64,000 bases of DNA from Thermofilum sp. NZ13 (GCA_002855745.1 NDWX01000001.1:124001-188000), one strand, 5' to 3'; counted from the first letter of the stretch, positions 43,942 through 53,284 are shown. Notes: generated from the letters alone by a model not told the origin. Numbers and translations are program-made.

Positions 43942-43964
43942 CTTATAAATCATTGTATAACAAT
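43942..43964 (-). promoter_or_regulatory. TATA box and 13-base palindrome before the molybdoenzyme operon
   Basis: Minus-strand ATTTATAAG at 43,942-43,950 is a good TATA box about 25-30 bases before the ATG at 43,916. Directly upstream is the perfect palindrome ATTGT-ATA-ACAAT at 43,952-43,964, overlapping the expected BRE position, so a regulator bound there would block or recruit transcription factors. Confidence 0.5.
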
Positions 43965-44092
43965 ATTTATATAATGACATCGGTATTAGATGAGAGAAGT
44001 TAATATTTTTATATGTCAATATTTTTCAGTGCTTCGAGCCTGCAGGACAAATAAGTGGTGCTTAGCTTAGCGTGGGTGGGGCTGCTCGGCCT
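43965..44092. other. A+T-rich intergenic region
   Basis: Markedly A+T-rich first half with repeats of AATATTT(T/A)TAT, at about 43,963-43,972 and 44,002-44,014; the two copies could belong to the operon control region. No gene is seen. Confidence 0.4.
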
Positions 44093-45289
44093 CTAGCCCT
44101 TTCTCCTTCTGCGCGAGATGGCGACTGCCGCGGCGGTAATACTGGCTATCATAGCCAGGGATGCTACAGCCTCAGGTAAAGCGATCGCTAGGGGCTGGCC
44201 CTGCTCCTGACGCTGGGGCGGGGCCGTGGTGTTGGCAGGTGGGGGTGGGCTGGGTAGCGTCGCGTTCCTCACCCCGAGCTCCAGCTTGATGGCGTAGACT
44301 GACCAGCGGGGTCCCTGCTGCTCTTTCTCGGCCGCGGCGACGTAGACAGTGGTGTGGTTCACGGCCATTGAGCCAAGGGTGGGGTGAGCCGGGTTCTGGG
44401 AGAGCTCGAGGATTGCGGCTACGTCGAGGGTGGTTGAGTTGAGGATGTACAAGAGGGGCTTCACGGACTCCGCGTACAGTGCGATGTAGCCGTCCACCAC
44501 CGCGAGCTTGTAGCCCCCCACCGACGATTTAGCTAGCATCGCGCCGCTACTGTCTAAAACGATGGTGCCGTTGGGGCCCGTGACGTACACGAGCCCCTCC
44601 CCGCTCAGGGATACCGAGAAAGCGTAGCCCCCGATGCCCGGCCGGAGCCCAAGAAGCGGGCTCATGTTTGCCGCGATCTTCTCAACCCTCCACGTGAAGC
44701 CCCCGGGTGTGAGGGCTGTGCCGGCGAGCCAGAGCGAGCCATCGCCTAGCGCGCACGAGTACACGCCGGTGTTGGGGACCCTCGGGCTGTACGTCGCGAC
44801 GAGCTTCAGGCTTTCGAGGTCCCGCTTCTCGACCCTCACTCCAGCCGTCGAGGAGTCGATGCCGGCCACGTAGAGGTACCTCCCGTCTGCCGCGAGCGCG
44901 GTCGCGTAGCCGGCGACACCGGTGTAGGACCCCAGCAGGGTGAGGTCATCGCCGAAGGAGGCCACGATCCACCTGCCATCAGGGGATACGCCGGCGACGA
45001 AGAGCCTGCCCCCGGTGTAGAGGCAGGAATAGAGGATGCTCGCGCCGCGGTACGAGTAGCTCTTGACGAGCCCCCCGCTCAGAGGGTCTCTAACCTCGAT
45101 CCGAGCCGTGAGGTTTGAGCCCGCACCCGTGTAGCCGACGACGTAGAGGCTTCTCCCGAGGCAGACTGAGAACGCAGCCCCCTCCGCCGAGGTGACTCTC
45201 CAGAGAACCCGGGCTTCGGGGGGCTGCGCCAACGAGTATTGAGAGGCGAGGAGGAGCGCGAGGAGAGCGATGGCTAGGAGGGGACGCAT
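44093..45289 (-). CDS. Secreted beta-propeller-like protein with C-terminal membrane anchor
   Basis: A 398-residue protein: signal peptide (MRPLLAIALLALLLASQYSLA), then seven or so repeated units of the type SLYVVGYTGAG, RLFVAGVSPDGRWIV, YLYVAGIDSSTAG, SLWLAGTALTPGG, a Thr/Pro-rich spacer, one helix (AVASLAMIASITAAAVAI) and RRRRKG. The repeats look like blades of a beta-propeller. It is probably displayed outside the cell on the membrane. The start ATG at 45,289 is chosen because the longer frame upstream is not signal-like. A similar secreted protein begins at 63,615. Function unknown. Confidence 0.75.
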   Translation of the reverse strand: MRPLLAIALLALLLASQYSLAQPPEARVLWRVTSAEGAAFSVCLGRSLYVVGYTGAGSNLTARIEVRDPLSGGLVKSYSYRGASILYSCLYTGGRLFVAGVSPDGRWIVASFGDDLTLLGSYTGVAGYATALAADGRYLYVAGIDSSTAGVRVEKRDLESLKLVATYSPRVPNTGVYSCALGDGSLWLAGTALTPGGFTWRVEKIAANMSPLLGLRPGIGGYAFSVSLSGEGLVYVTGPNGTIVLDSSGAMLAKSSVGGYKLAVVDGYIALYAESVKPLLYILNSTTLDVAAILELSQNPAHPTLGSMAVNHTTVYVAAAEKEQQGPRWSVYAIKLELGVRNATLPSPPPPANTTAPPQRQEQGQPLAIALPEAVASLAMIASITAAAVAISRRRRKG

Positions 45290-45323
45290 ACGAGGTACAA
45301 CAACAGTAGCCGTATATTTGCTT

Positions 45324-45842
45324 TTAGGGTTCAGGGCAGTCACTGCTTCCGCTTCGCAGGAAAGCGATGGCCTTCTCCAGGAGCTTCCTGTGGTACTCCT
45401 CCCTGGAGGCAAGCTCCTCGAAGAGAAGGGGCTCAACACAGCGGGACAGCGAGGCCACCCTAAAACCGAGCTTTGCGTAGTTCTCCTCACCGGCGAGGTT
45501 CTCCACCTTTACTTCATCCTCGAGCAGGCTGGCTAGCTCCTCGGGGCTTGGAACCCAGCCAGAGTCGAGCCTGGCGACGAGCTCCCGGTACCTCCTGATC
45601 GCTGAGACCCCGGCCTCCCCTATGCGCCGCGCGCAGTCCGCGACCTTAGGCTCACTGCCGGTAGCCTGAAGCACGGAGAGCAGGAGCTCCCTGTGGGCTC
45701 GGCTTTCCCGAGCTATGTGACGGAGCAGGATCTGCAGGTAGCCACTTTTAACCACCTCTGATAGCCTCTCGAGAAAGGCTGCGACCCATTCTTCGAGCTC
45801 TGACAAACATTGGAAGTACTCCTTTGAGAGCCCTATGCTCAT
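45324..45842 (-). CDS. Ferritin-like helical protein
   Basis: A 172-residue, mostly helical protein. Its pattern of Glu and His in helices (LLRHIARESRAHRELLLSV near residue 50, EEYHRKLLEKAIAFL near 150) suggests a ferritin/rubrerythrin-like four-helix bundle that may bind two metal ions. The ATG at 45,842 follows TTTTATTATAAAT at about 45,865-45,877. The longer open frame to 46,151 is overlapped by the divergent binding-protein gene and is a shadow. Role unknown. Confidence 0.55.
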   Translation of the reverse strand: MSIGLSKEYFQCLSELEEWVAAFLERLSEVVKSGYLQILLRHIARESRAHRELLLSVLQATGSEPKVADCARRIGEAGVSAIRRYRELVARLDSGWVPSPEELASLLEDEVKVENLAGEENYAKLGFRVASLSRCVEPLLFEELASREEYHRKLLEKAIAFLRSGSSDCPEP

Positions 45843-45950
45843 GCACCAGCTACTGTGCAAATTTATAATAAAATTTTTGCTCTGAGAACATTGACCTGCG
45901 GTGGAAACTTTGTGTAAGTATTTTGTCGCATTATTTAAGCAATATCCATA

Positions 45951-45961
45951 AGTTATATAGG
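45951..45961 (+). promoter_or_regulatory. TATA box of the CUT1 sugar importer operon
   Basis: AGTTATATAGG lies about 27-30 bases before the ATG at 45,987, the spacing expected for a leaderless archaeal transcript. It is in the divergent gap with the ferritin-like gene. Confidence 0.5.
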
Positions 45962-45986
45962 AAGTAATAGCGATAACTGAGACGCT

Positions 45987-47303
45987 ATGGCGACGAGGCG
46001 GGATTTCCTCAAGTTGGCAGTGGTGGGCGCAGGGGCCTTCGTGCTTGGCTTCGGTGGCGGGTACCTCTACGGTTCCTCTCGACCAGCTGCTCCGGCGGCA
46101 CCTGCTGCAAAGACGTATTCCTTGTCCCTCCTCGGGAGGGATGCTGAGCACAATGACATAAACATGGCTGTTATAGACTTCTTCACCCGAGAGAACCCGA
46201 ACTACAAGGTTGACTACACGCCTCTAGCTTACAGCCAGCTGTACGACAAGATGGTGCTCACGCTCCAGCAGGGCTCGAGCGCCGTGGACCTCGTGTACAT
46301 GGACGACCCGTGGATACCTCAGTTCGGTGAGAAGGGGTGGCTATCGGACATCGAAGCGGTTGCCAAAGACGCTGGTGTGACGCTCGATCTGAGCGATTTC
46401 CCTAAGGTGCTGGTGGACGTGGGCAGGCACCCCTACGGAACCGGGAAGCTCGTAGCGTTCCCGCAGATGGGTAACGTGCAGATCTTCGCCTATAGGAAGG
46501 ACGTGTTCGACAAGCTTGGTCTCCCGGAGCCGAAGACGTGGACCGATGTGCTGAATGCCTGCGAGAAGATAAAGGCTTCGGGGCTCGTAGAGTACCCTGT
46601 AGCCTTTAGAGGTGTTAAGGGCAACCCCGTCGCTACGGCCTTCCAGCCCATCCTCTACGCCTTCGGGGGCAAGATTATCACAGACGACCTGAAGAAGTGC
46701 GCCCTAGACTCGAAGGCTGTGGAAGCCCTCGAGTTCCTTCTGCAGCTGAAGAAGTACGCTCCTCCCGGTGTCGAGAACTTCAACACTCCTGACGTTCGCG
46801 ACCGGCTTATCGGCGGAAGGATAGCGATGAGCACGGAGACCTGGCCAGGCTGGATTAAGGACTCGGACAACCCGGCTGTAAGCAAGGTTCCAGGCCTGCT
46901 AGCCTACACCGTCACCCCGGGCGAGCGCGCGAGGCCTTCACCGCTACTAGGAGTGTGGTACTGGGGCATAAACGCGGCGTCCAAGAACAAGGAGGCCGCG
47001 CTCAGCTACATTCTCTACACTACTAGCGCGAGGATGCAGAAGCTGATGGCGATATACAAGGGTCTGCCCCCGGTGAGATCCAGCGTCGGCAACGACAAGG
47101 AAGTTGTAGGGCTGAGGAGGTGGGTAGCGGTCCAGGTGAGCAGCCTCCAAACAGCAGTGCCTAGACCCAGAACACCGCTGTGGTCTAAGGTTGAAGACAT
47201 CTTTGGCAGCTACGTCAACCAAGTGCTAGCCGGGACGATTAGCCCAGCCGACGCTGTCGCCAAGGCCGCTGCCGAGATAGACAAGGTCCTGGCTGGAGGG
47301 TAA
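45987..47303 (+). CDS. Sugar ABC transporter substrate-binding protein (CUT1), Tat-like leader
   Basis: A 438-residue extracellular binding protein (family 1). The leader MATRRDFLKLAVVGAGAFVL has the twin-Arg Tat motif, followed by an Ala/Pro-rich linker. The body shows typical pieces (DLVYMDDPWIPQFGEKGWL, LVAFPQMGNVQIFAYRKDVF, RIAMSTETWPGW). It delivers oligosaccharides or sugars to the two permeases downstream. The binding protein should be anchored or exported folded. Confidence 0.92.
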   Translation: MATRRDFLKLAVVGAGAFVLGFGGGYLYGSSRPAAPAAPAAKTYSLSLLGRDAEHNDINMAVIDFFTRENPNYKVDYTPLAYSQLYDKMVLTLQQGSSAVDLVYMDDPWIPQFGEKGWLSDIEAVAKDAGVTLDLSDFPKVLVDVGRHPYGTGKLVAFPQMGNVQIFAYRKDVFDKLGLPEPKTWTDVLNACEKIKASGLVEYPVAFRGVKGNPVATAFQPILYAFGGKIITDDLKKCALDSKAVEALEFLLQLKKYAPPGVENFNTPDVRDRLIGGRIAMSTETWPGWIKDSDNPAVSKVPGLLAYTVTPGERARPSPLLGVWYWGINAASKNKEAALSYILYTTSARMQKLMAIYKGLPPVRSSVGNDKEVVGLRRWVAVQVSSLQTAVPRPRTPLWSKVEDIFGSYVNQVLAGTISPADAVAKAAAEIDKVLAGG

Positions 47304-47327
47304 AAAAGGAGGGGGTGGAGAGGCCCC

Positions 47328-48179
47328 TTGCGCCAAAAAATAGCTGTTTTTCTAGTTCTCCCCTCTCTCCTGCTCATGCTTTTCCTGACCGTATACCCGA
47401 TATTCGGCATCTTCTACTACTCGCTTCACGCCTACAACCTGATAACCGGCGAGTTCAGGTTCACGGGTTTAGGTGAGTACGCGAGCCTCCTCCGCGACGA
47501 CGTGTTCGTGGTGAGCGTTAAGAACACCGTTCTCTTCTCGCTGATGGCCACTTTCGCCCAAACGCTCCTGGGCTTAGGGATTGCGGTCCTCGTTAACCAG
47601 AAGATCAGGGGGAAGAGGTACCTGGTTCCGCTGATAGTCCTGCCCAACATGTTCTCCGTGGTTGTCGTCAGCTCAATGTGGAAGCTTATGATGGACTACG
47701 ATACGGGGCTTCTCAACTACATCCTACGCTTCCTCGGTTTGCCGCCCCAAGCCTGGCTGACGAGCTTTAACCTCGCGCTACCAAGCATCGTGCTGATAGA
47801 CACTTGGCAGTGGACACCAATCTGCTTCCTCATATTCTACGCGGGCCTCCAGTCCATACCCAGGGACCTCTACGAGGCTGCGATGCTCGACGGGGCATCC
47901 CCTCTTCGGACGTTCAGGAGCATCACGCTTCCGCTTCTAAAGCCGTACATAGCTTTGGTGCTACTCCTCAGAAGCATCGACACGTTCAGGCTCTTCGACA
48001 AGGTGTACCTTCTGACGGGTGGGGGGCCTGCGTACGCCACGGAAACTGTGTCCCTCTACGTGTTTAAGTCGGGGCTGATCTTCTGGGAAATCGGGAAAGC
48101 CTCCGCCGCATCCTTCTTGATGCTTCTCATAGTGCTCGTGCTAAGTGCGCTGTACGTGCGGGAGGTGATTCTCAGATGA
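47328..48179 (+). CDS. Sugar ABC transporter permease (MalF/UgpA-like)
   Basis: A 283-residue CUT1 permease with six helices and the EAA loop LYEAAMLDGASPLRTFRSITLPLL near residue 185. TTG start at 47,328, preceded by AGGAGGGGG about 12 bases upstream, a Shine-Dalgarno site that fits an internal operon gene. The stop overlaps the second permease by 4 bases (ATGA). Confidence 0.93.
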   Translation: MRQKIAVFLVLPSLLLMLFLTVYPIFGIFYYSLHAYNLITGEFRFTGLGEYASLLRDDVFVVSVKNTVLFSLMATFAQTLLGLGIAVLVNQKIRGKRYLVPLIVLPNMFSVVVVSSMWKLMMDYDTGLLNYILRFLGLPPQAWLTSFNLALPSIVLIDTWQWTPICFLIFYAGLQSIPRDLYEAAMLDGASPLRTFRSITLPLLKPYIALVLLLRSIDTFRLFDKVYLLTGGGPAYATETVSLYVFKSGLIFWEIGKASAASFLMLLIVLVLSALYVREVILR

Positions 48180-48982
48180 AGGTAAGAGTTGAGAGCATGG
48201 CAGTTTACCTCGGCGTAGCACTGATACTCCTGTGGACGCTAACGCCGATTTACTGGATTGTTAACGTTTCGCTGAGAGCGGGGCTTGAGGTCTACGAGGC
48301 ATTCTCCCTTCGCATAACGCTTGAGAACTACGTGAAACTGTTCCAAGAGGGGTTTGAGCGCTACCTCGTGAACACGATTTACCTCGCCTTCCTGTCCACG
48401 GGGATATCCGTCCTTCTCGCGGTTCCAGCCGCATATGCTGTCTCCCGGCTGACCCTGCACGAGCACTTCAGGCGCGGCTTCCTAGCTTGGACGCTCTTCG
48501 CAAGGACGATCCCTCCTATAGTCCTGATACTGCCCATATATGTGATGTTCGCATCTATGAGGCTTCTGGACAACCTGAACGCGGTGGCTCTAGCGTACCA
48601 GATTTACACGCTGCCGTTCGCAATATGGACTCTAATAGGCTTCTTCAGGGCGGTGCCAAAAGAGGTGGAGGAAGCCGCCCTCGTCGACGGTGCGGGCACC
48701 CTGACTATACTCGCTAGAGTCATGCTTCCAATGGTTGCACCAGGGGTTGTGGCAACGGCTATCTTCTGCCTTCTCATGACTTGGAACGAGTTCCTCTATG
48801 CTGTCATCCTTCTGCAGAGCTTGAAGAACTACACTGTGCCGCTGATTATCGCTAGCTACATCTCGGAGTGGGGTGTGAAGTGGGGCGAGATGGCTGCTGC
48901 CGGAATCATCTCATCGCTTCCAATGTTGCTCTTTACAGGCTATGTGCAGAAGTACCTGGTTCTAGGTTTCATGAAACAGTAG
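48176..48982 (+). CDS. Sugar ABC transporter permease (MalG/UgpE-like)
   Basis: A 268-residue CUT1 permease, the partner of the preceding gene, with six helices and EAA loop VEEAALVDGAGTLTILARVMLPMV. No ATPase gene follows before the serpin, so the transporter must borrow one (a MsiK/MalK-like shared ATPase elsewhere in the genome). Confidence 0.93.
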   Translation: MKVRVESMAVYLGVALILLWTLTPIYWIVNVSLRAGLEVYEAFSLRITLENYVKLFQEGFERYLVNTIYLAFLSTGISVLLAVPAAYAVSRLTLHEHFRRGFLAWTLFARTIPPIVLILPIYVMFASMRLLDNLNAVALAYQIYTLPFAIWTLIGFFRAVPKEVEEAALVDGAGTLTILARVMLPMVAPGVVATAIFCLLMTWNEFLYAVILLQSLKNYTVPLIIASYISEWGVKWGEMAAAGIISSLPMLLFTGYVQKYLVLGFMKQ

Positions 48983-49048
48983 CCTCGCAACGTACTTTCG
49001 GTGCATCAAGCTTTTCTGCGAGTACTCGGTTGATTAGCTCGAGTAAGC

Positions 49049-50311
49049 ATGGAGCGATCGAGAACAATTTTAGTCATGTGCGGAGCCCTTCTCATAGCAG
49101 TTGTTGCAGTAGCAACTTTATATCTCTACCCTTACCATCCACATAGACCTCCGTTGGCGAACGAGTCCAACTACACCGAGAGCAGCCTCCAGGCGGTCGT
49201 CGCTTCAAGCAACCTCTTGGCCGCGAACCTCTACAGGGACGTTGCCCTCAAAGAGAGTGGCAACGTGTTCATCTCACCGTTCAGCGTGTACTCCGCGCTG
49301 GCGATCCTCTACGAGGGGGCCAGGGGCAGCACGGCTGAGGAGTTCAGGAGCGCGCTAGGCTACCCCAGCGTCGAGGTTTTGAGGCCCAACTACGCCCACC
49401 TCTACAACTCCCTGAACAGCGTCAGTGGCGTGGAGCTCGCGACCGGGAACGCGCTCTGGGTCCAGAGGGGGTTCGACGTTCTACCCGAGTACAGCAGGGT
49501 GGTTGAGGAGTTCTACGGAGCCAAGGCGGCGAGCCTCGACTTCGCGGGGGACCCCGAGGGCTCCAGGGTTACGATAAACAGGTTCATTGAGGAGCAGACC
49601 CGGGGGAGGATCAAGGACCTGATACCACCGAACTTCATAGACAGCTGGGTCAGGCTTGTCATAACGAACGCGGTGTACTTCAAGGGCTCGTGGCTCTACG
49701 CCTTCGACAAGGGTAAGACCTCCCAGGCCAGCTTCAGGGTCTCTGCGGACAGGACCGTCAGCGTGCAGATGATGTGCATGGAGCCCTCCGGGAAGGAGTT
49801 CATGTACGCCGACCTCGAGGACGCGCAGGTGCTTGAGCTACCCTACGCGGGCGGGAGGCTGAGCATGGTCATCATCCTGCCGAAGGGCGACCTCCGCGAG
49901 CTCGAGAAGGGCCTAACGCGCGAGAGGCTTGAGAGCTACCTTTCCTCGCTCAGGCCGGAGAAGCTGGACAGGATTTGCCTGCCCCGCTTCGAGCTCGAAA
50001 GGAAGTACCTCCTCAACGAGAACCTGCAGAGCCTCGGCTTGAGGAAGGTCTTCCAGGGCGATGAAGCGGACCTCTCGGGCATCGACGGGAGGAGGGACCT
50101 GTACGTCGCCTGGGTTATCCACCAGACGTATGTCAGGGTGGACGAGGAGGGAACCGAGGCCGCCGGCGCGACGGCGGTCGGCGTAAAACTCACGGCTTAC
50201 ATGCCGTCGAAGACCTTCGTAGCGGACCATCCGTTCATCTTCCTCATAAGGGACAGGGAGACGGGGCTCGTGCTCTTCATCGGCAGAGTAGTCGACCCCA
50301 CTTCGAAGTGA
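49049..50311 (+). CDS. Serpin (serine protease inhibitor), membrane-anchored
   Basis: A 420-residue serpin with an N-terminal membrane segment (ILVMCGALLIAVVAVATLYL), so it sits on the outside of the cell. Family motifs are clear: NVFISPFSVYSALAILYEGA, NAVYFKGSWLYAFD, and the C-terminal FVADHPFIFLIRD. The reactive-centre loop spans residues ~366-390: the hinge EEGTEAAGATAVGV is rich in small residues, as in inhibitory serpins, and cleavage should fall near LTAYM. It probably protects against foreign or own secreted proteases. Serpins are rare in archaea, occurring mainly in Thermoproteota. Confidence 0.93.
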   Translation: MERSRTILVMCGALLIAVVAVATLYLYPYHPHRPPLANESNYTESSLQAVVASSNLLAANLYRDVALKESGNVFISPFSVYSALAILYEGARGSTAEEFRSALGYPSVEVLRPNYAHLYNSLNSVSGVELATGNALWVQRGFDVLPEYSRVVEEFYGAKAASLDFAGDPEGSRVTINRFIEEQTRGRIKDLIPPNFIDSWVRLVITNAVYFKGSWLYAFDKGKTSQASFRVSADRTVSVQMMCMEPSGKEFMYADLEDAQVLELPYAGGRLSMVIILPKGDLRELEKGLTRERLESYLSSLRPEKLDRICLPRFELERKYLLNENLQSLGLRKVFQGDEADLSGIDGRRDLYVAWVIHQTYVRVDEEGTEAAGATAVGVKLTAYMPSKTFVADHPFIFLIRDRETGLVLFIGRVVDPTSK

Positions 50312-50409
50312 GCCTTCAATCCCGGGGCACAGAGGAGGCGCGCCGATTACTCCGGTTTATCACAGCACAGTGTTTTTATTCTCCCCTGTCCTTTAGGCTC
50401 GGTGGTCTG

Positions 50410-51912
50410 GTGACAGGGAAGGCATTTTACGTGACGACGCCCATATACTACCCGAACGACGTGCCCCACATCGGGCACGCCTACACGACGGTCCTGGCGG
50501 ACGTGCTGGCCAGGTGGTACAGGCTGAACGGCTACGACGTGTTCTTCCTGACGGGCACCGACGAGCACGGCTTGAAGCTCCAGAGGGCCGCCGAGAAGGC
50601 TGGGAAGACGCCGAAGGAGTTCGTGGACAGCATGGTCCCGGTGTTCAAGAAGTACTGGAGCCTCCTCGAGATAGAGTACAGCAGGTTCATCAGGACCACC
50701 GACCCTGACCACGAGGAGCTCGTGAAGAAGGTCTTCCAGAGGCTGTACGAGAAGGGCTACGTGTACAAGGGCTCGTACAGCGGCTGGTACTGCGTCAGCT
50801 GCGAGAAGTTCTACAGCGAAGGCGAGTACGTGGAGCAGGGGGGGCAGAAGCTCTGCCCCATCCACAGCAAGCCCCTGGAGTGGGTGGAGGAGGAGACGTA
50901 CTTCCTCAGGCTCTCGGCCGTGCAGGACGAGGTGCTGAAGACCATCGAGAGCGGCGGAACGGTCTTCCCCGAGGCTTACGCGAGGGAGGTCGTCGGGAGG
51001 ATCAGAAAGGAGGGGTTGAGGGACGTCTCCGTCGCCAGGCCGAAGACAAGGGTTTACTGGGGCGTCGAGCTCCCATTCGACAGGGACTTCGTGGCCTACG
51101 TGTGGATAGACGCTCTGCTCAACTACCTCACCGGGATAGGCTTCATGAGGGATGATGACAGCTTCCAGAAGTACTGGCCCGAGGCCCACCACATCATCGG
51201 GAAGGACATCCTCTGGTTCCACAGCGCCATATGGTTCTCCGTGCTCAGAATGCTCGGCCTCGACCCGCCGAAGAGGCTCATCGTACACGCCTACATCGTC
51301 AACAGGGGGCTGAAGATGGGCAAGAGCACTGGGAACGTGGTGATGATCGACGACCTCCTCGAGAGGTACAAGTCGGCCGACGCGGTCAGGTACCTCCTGA
51401 TGAGGCTCCTCAACCTGGAGAAGGACGTGGAGTTCGACCAGAGCCTCCTCGACAGCATCTACAACGGGGAGCTGGCCGACACCTTCGGCAACCTCGTCCG
51501 CAGGGCGGGCGTCCTCGCCCTCCGGAAGCTCGGAGGCAGAGTCCCCCGCGCCGACCCCGACCCCGGCCTGGCGGAGCTGGCCAGCAACACAGTCAAGAAA
51601 GTCGCGGAGCTCATAGCAGAGGTCAAAGTTTCGGAGGCCCTCACAGCAACCTTCGACCTCCTCAGGGAGGCTAACAGCTACATGAACAGGACGGAGCCCT
51701 GGGCGCTCGACGACCCCACGCGGCCCCTATACAACACCCTGGAGGCGCTCAGGGTCGCGACAAACCTCCTCTACCCCGTCATGCCCGCGACGGGCGAGCA
51801 GGTGTCCAGGGCCTTCGGCTTCCAGCTAATCCCTCCCGCCGAGCTGGCGTTCGGCCAAGTCGAGGAATACAGAGTCACGGAAGCCCCTATACTCTTCCAA
51901 AAGGTCAAATAG
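50410..51912 (+). CDS. metG: Methionyl-tRNA synthetase
   Basis: A 500-residue class I synthetase that charges tRNA-Met. The HIGH motif is PHIGHAYTT near residue 20, KMSKS appears as KMGKST near residue 303, and the zinc knuckle is WYCVSCEKFY with CPIH. The C-terminal anticodon-binding helical domain is present and there is no EMAP/dimerisation domain, so this is the short form usual in bacteria and some archaea. The GTG at 50,410 is preferred; the frame is open back to 50,308 but that part is unrelated. The 3' end overlaps the convergent gene by 8 bases. Confidence 0.95.
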   Translation: MTGKAFYVTTPIYYPNDVPHIGHAYTTVLADVLARWYRLNGYDVFFLTGTDEHGLKLQRAAEKAGKTPKEFVDSMVPVFKKYWSLLEIEYSRFIRTTDPDHEELVKKVFQRLYEKGYVYKGSYSGWYCVSCEKFYSEGEYVEQGGQKLCPIHSKPLEWVEEETYFLRLSAVQDEVLKTIESGGTVFPEAYAREVVGRIRKEGLRDVSVARPKTRVYWGVELPFDRDFVAYVWIDALLNYLTGIGFMRDDDSFQKYWPEAHHIIGKDILWFHSAIWFSVLRMLGLDPPKRLIVHAYIVNRGLKMGKSTGNVVMIDDLLERYKSADAVRYLLMRLLNLEKDVEFDQSLLDSIYNGELADTFGNLVRRAGVLALRKLGGRVPRADPDPGLAELASNTVKKVAELIAEVKVSEALTATFDLLREANSYMNRTEPWALDDPTRPLYNTLEALRVATNLLYPVMPATGEQVSRAFGFQLIPPAELAFGQVEEYRVTEAPILFQKVK

Positions 51913-53284
51913 CTGGAGCTAAGCTCCTTCTCCTCGGCAACAGCGAGACAACAGCCGCGAGCACTGCTGCTACGAGCGCGAGTAGGGCTAGGGCGGTCTC
52001 AGCTAACGCCTGCGGGCTCCCGGGAGAGCCGAGACGCTCGGGGGACTTGAGGACGTTTGTGTCGACGAGCTTCAGCGAGGTGAAGCCTTTGGCGCTCCTT
52101 GTGAAGTAGATCGCGTCCTCCCCCTCCCAGCCGAGGTACTCGGAGAGGACAGCTATGTTCTCGGTTCCCATGGGCGACTCCTCGAACTTTCCGCCGTGAG
52201 AAACCTCGAGCAGAACACCGGTGCCCCTCTCCCAGACAAGGCGGCCATAGGAGAAAGCGGCCACCATGAGAAGCCTGCCTCCGAGCTCCGCCACGGGAAG
52301 CGTGTCAACGCGCGTGCACTTGAACAGCGTGAGGTTGCTGGCCTCCGTGACGGTGGTGAAACGCCATGGCTTCCGCTCAAGCCCCGTCGAGTTGAACAGC
52401 GAGAGCGGAGTGTAGTTGACCACGACAATGTTCCCAGATCTGGCGACCTTGAACTCCGGGGGCATAGACGCGTAGTAGCCCTTCAACATCCCGAGGAGGT
52501 TGCTCGTCGACGCATCGTCGAGGCACTCGTAGCGGATCGACACTACGCCGTATGGGAGCACGTAACCGTGGACGAGGTCTGTCGGCGGGACGACGACGCC
52601 TCCCACTGTGATGCCCTCTCCGGGCTCCACCCTCGAGAGGTTTACGCCGACAATGGTTGCGACGCCGCTGCCCTCGAGCCCCGGCGTGATCTGCGCTATC
52701 ATCGATGCCACGTGCGCGAGCACGACCGTGTAGCTCTGCGCTCGGGAGCGCTCCGGGAGCCAGAATAGCCACTCCCCGATCAGGCGGCCTGCCTCGTCGT
52801 AAACCCCGTTGTCGACCCTGGAGACGTAGAGCTTTCTCGTCACGTTCAGCGTCTCCAGGCGGGCCAGTAGCAGGCTGCCGTTGCGCTGCCATTCAATGCC
52901 CTTCAGGATACTAAATCCCTCTGCGGGCGGGTAGCAGGCGAGCGTCGCGTTCCTGAGGATTAGGGAATATCGCACGGTGTAGAAGCTGGCGTTTGCTCCC
53001 AGGATATCTACTCTGACCTCGTCTGAATCAGCGCTAACGTCGCAGGCCTCGAGCTCTTCCCCCGTCGAGAAATTGTAAAGGCCGATTACGAGCTCTATTC
53101 CAGAGCTGTGCTTCCCGACCTCACCTAGCGCCTCGTTGCGTATCCTCCCCTGGTCATCGCACGTAGTTATGTTATAGACAAGATAGCTGCCCGCGGGAAT
53201 GGCTCGTGCCTGAAAACAGGAGAAAACAAGAGTAGCCACAAGGATCAGCGCAAGACTCGCTGACAGGAATCCCTGCACCCTCAT
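51905..53284 (-). CDS. Secreted, C-terminally anchored protein of unknown function
   Basis: A 459-residue protein with an N-terminal signal (FLSASLALILVATLVFSC), an extracellular beta-rich body with many N-glycosylation-type NxS/T sites (NLT, NYT, NAT), and a C-terminal helix (ALLALVAAVLAAVVSLL) followed by RRR, so it is displayed on the cell surface. I recognise no family. The promoter-like A+T-rich ATACAAAAATATTT lies about 25-40 bases upstream. Confidence 0.6.
   Translation of the reverse strand: MRVQGFLSASLALILVATLVFSCFQARAIPAGSYLVYNITTCDDQGRIRNEALGEVGKHSSGIELVIGLYNFSTGEELEACDVSADSDEVRVDILGANASFYTVRYSLILRNATLACYPPAEGFSILKGIEWQRNGSLLLARLETLNVTRKLYVSRVDNGVYDEAGRLIGEWLFWLPERSRAQSYTVVLAHVASMIAQITPGLEGSGVATIVGVNLSRVEPGEGITVGGVVVPPTDLVHGYVLPYGVVSIRYECLDDASTSNLLGMLKGYYASMPPEFKVARSGNIVVVNYTPLSLFNSTGLERKPWRFTTVTEASNLTLFKCTRVDTLPVAELGGRLLMVAAFSYGRLVWERGTGVLLEVSHGGKFEESPMGTENIAVLSEYLGWEGEDAIYFTRSAKGFTSLKLVDTNVLKSPERLGSPGSPQALAETALALLALVAAVLAAVVSLLPRRRSLAPAI

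Noticed and set aside
50347-51288. 313-codon minus-strand ORF inside metG
   Set aside because: It is the reverse side of the metG codons, with no family resemblance and no promoter.
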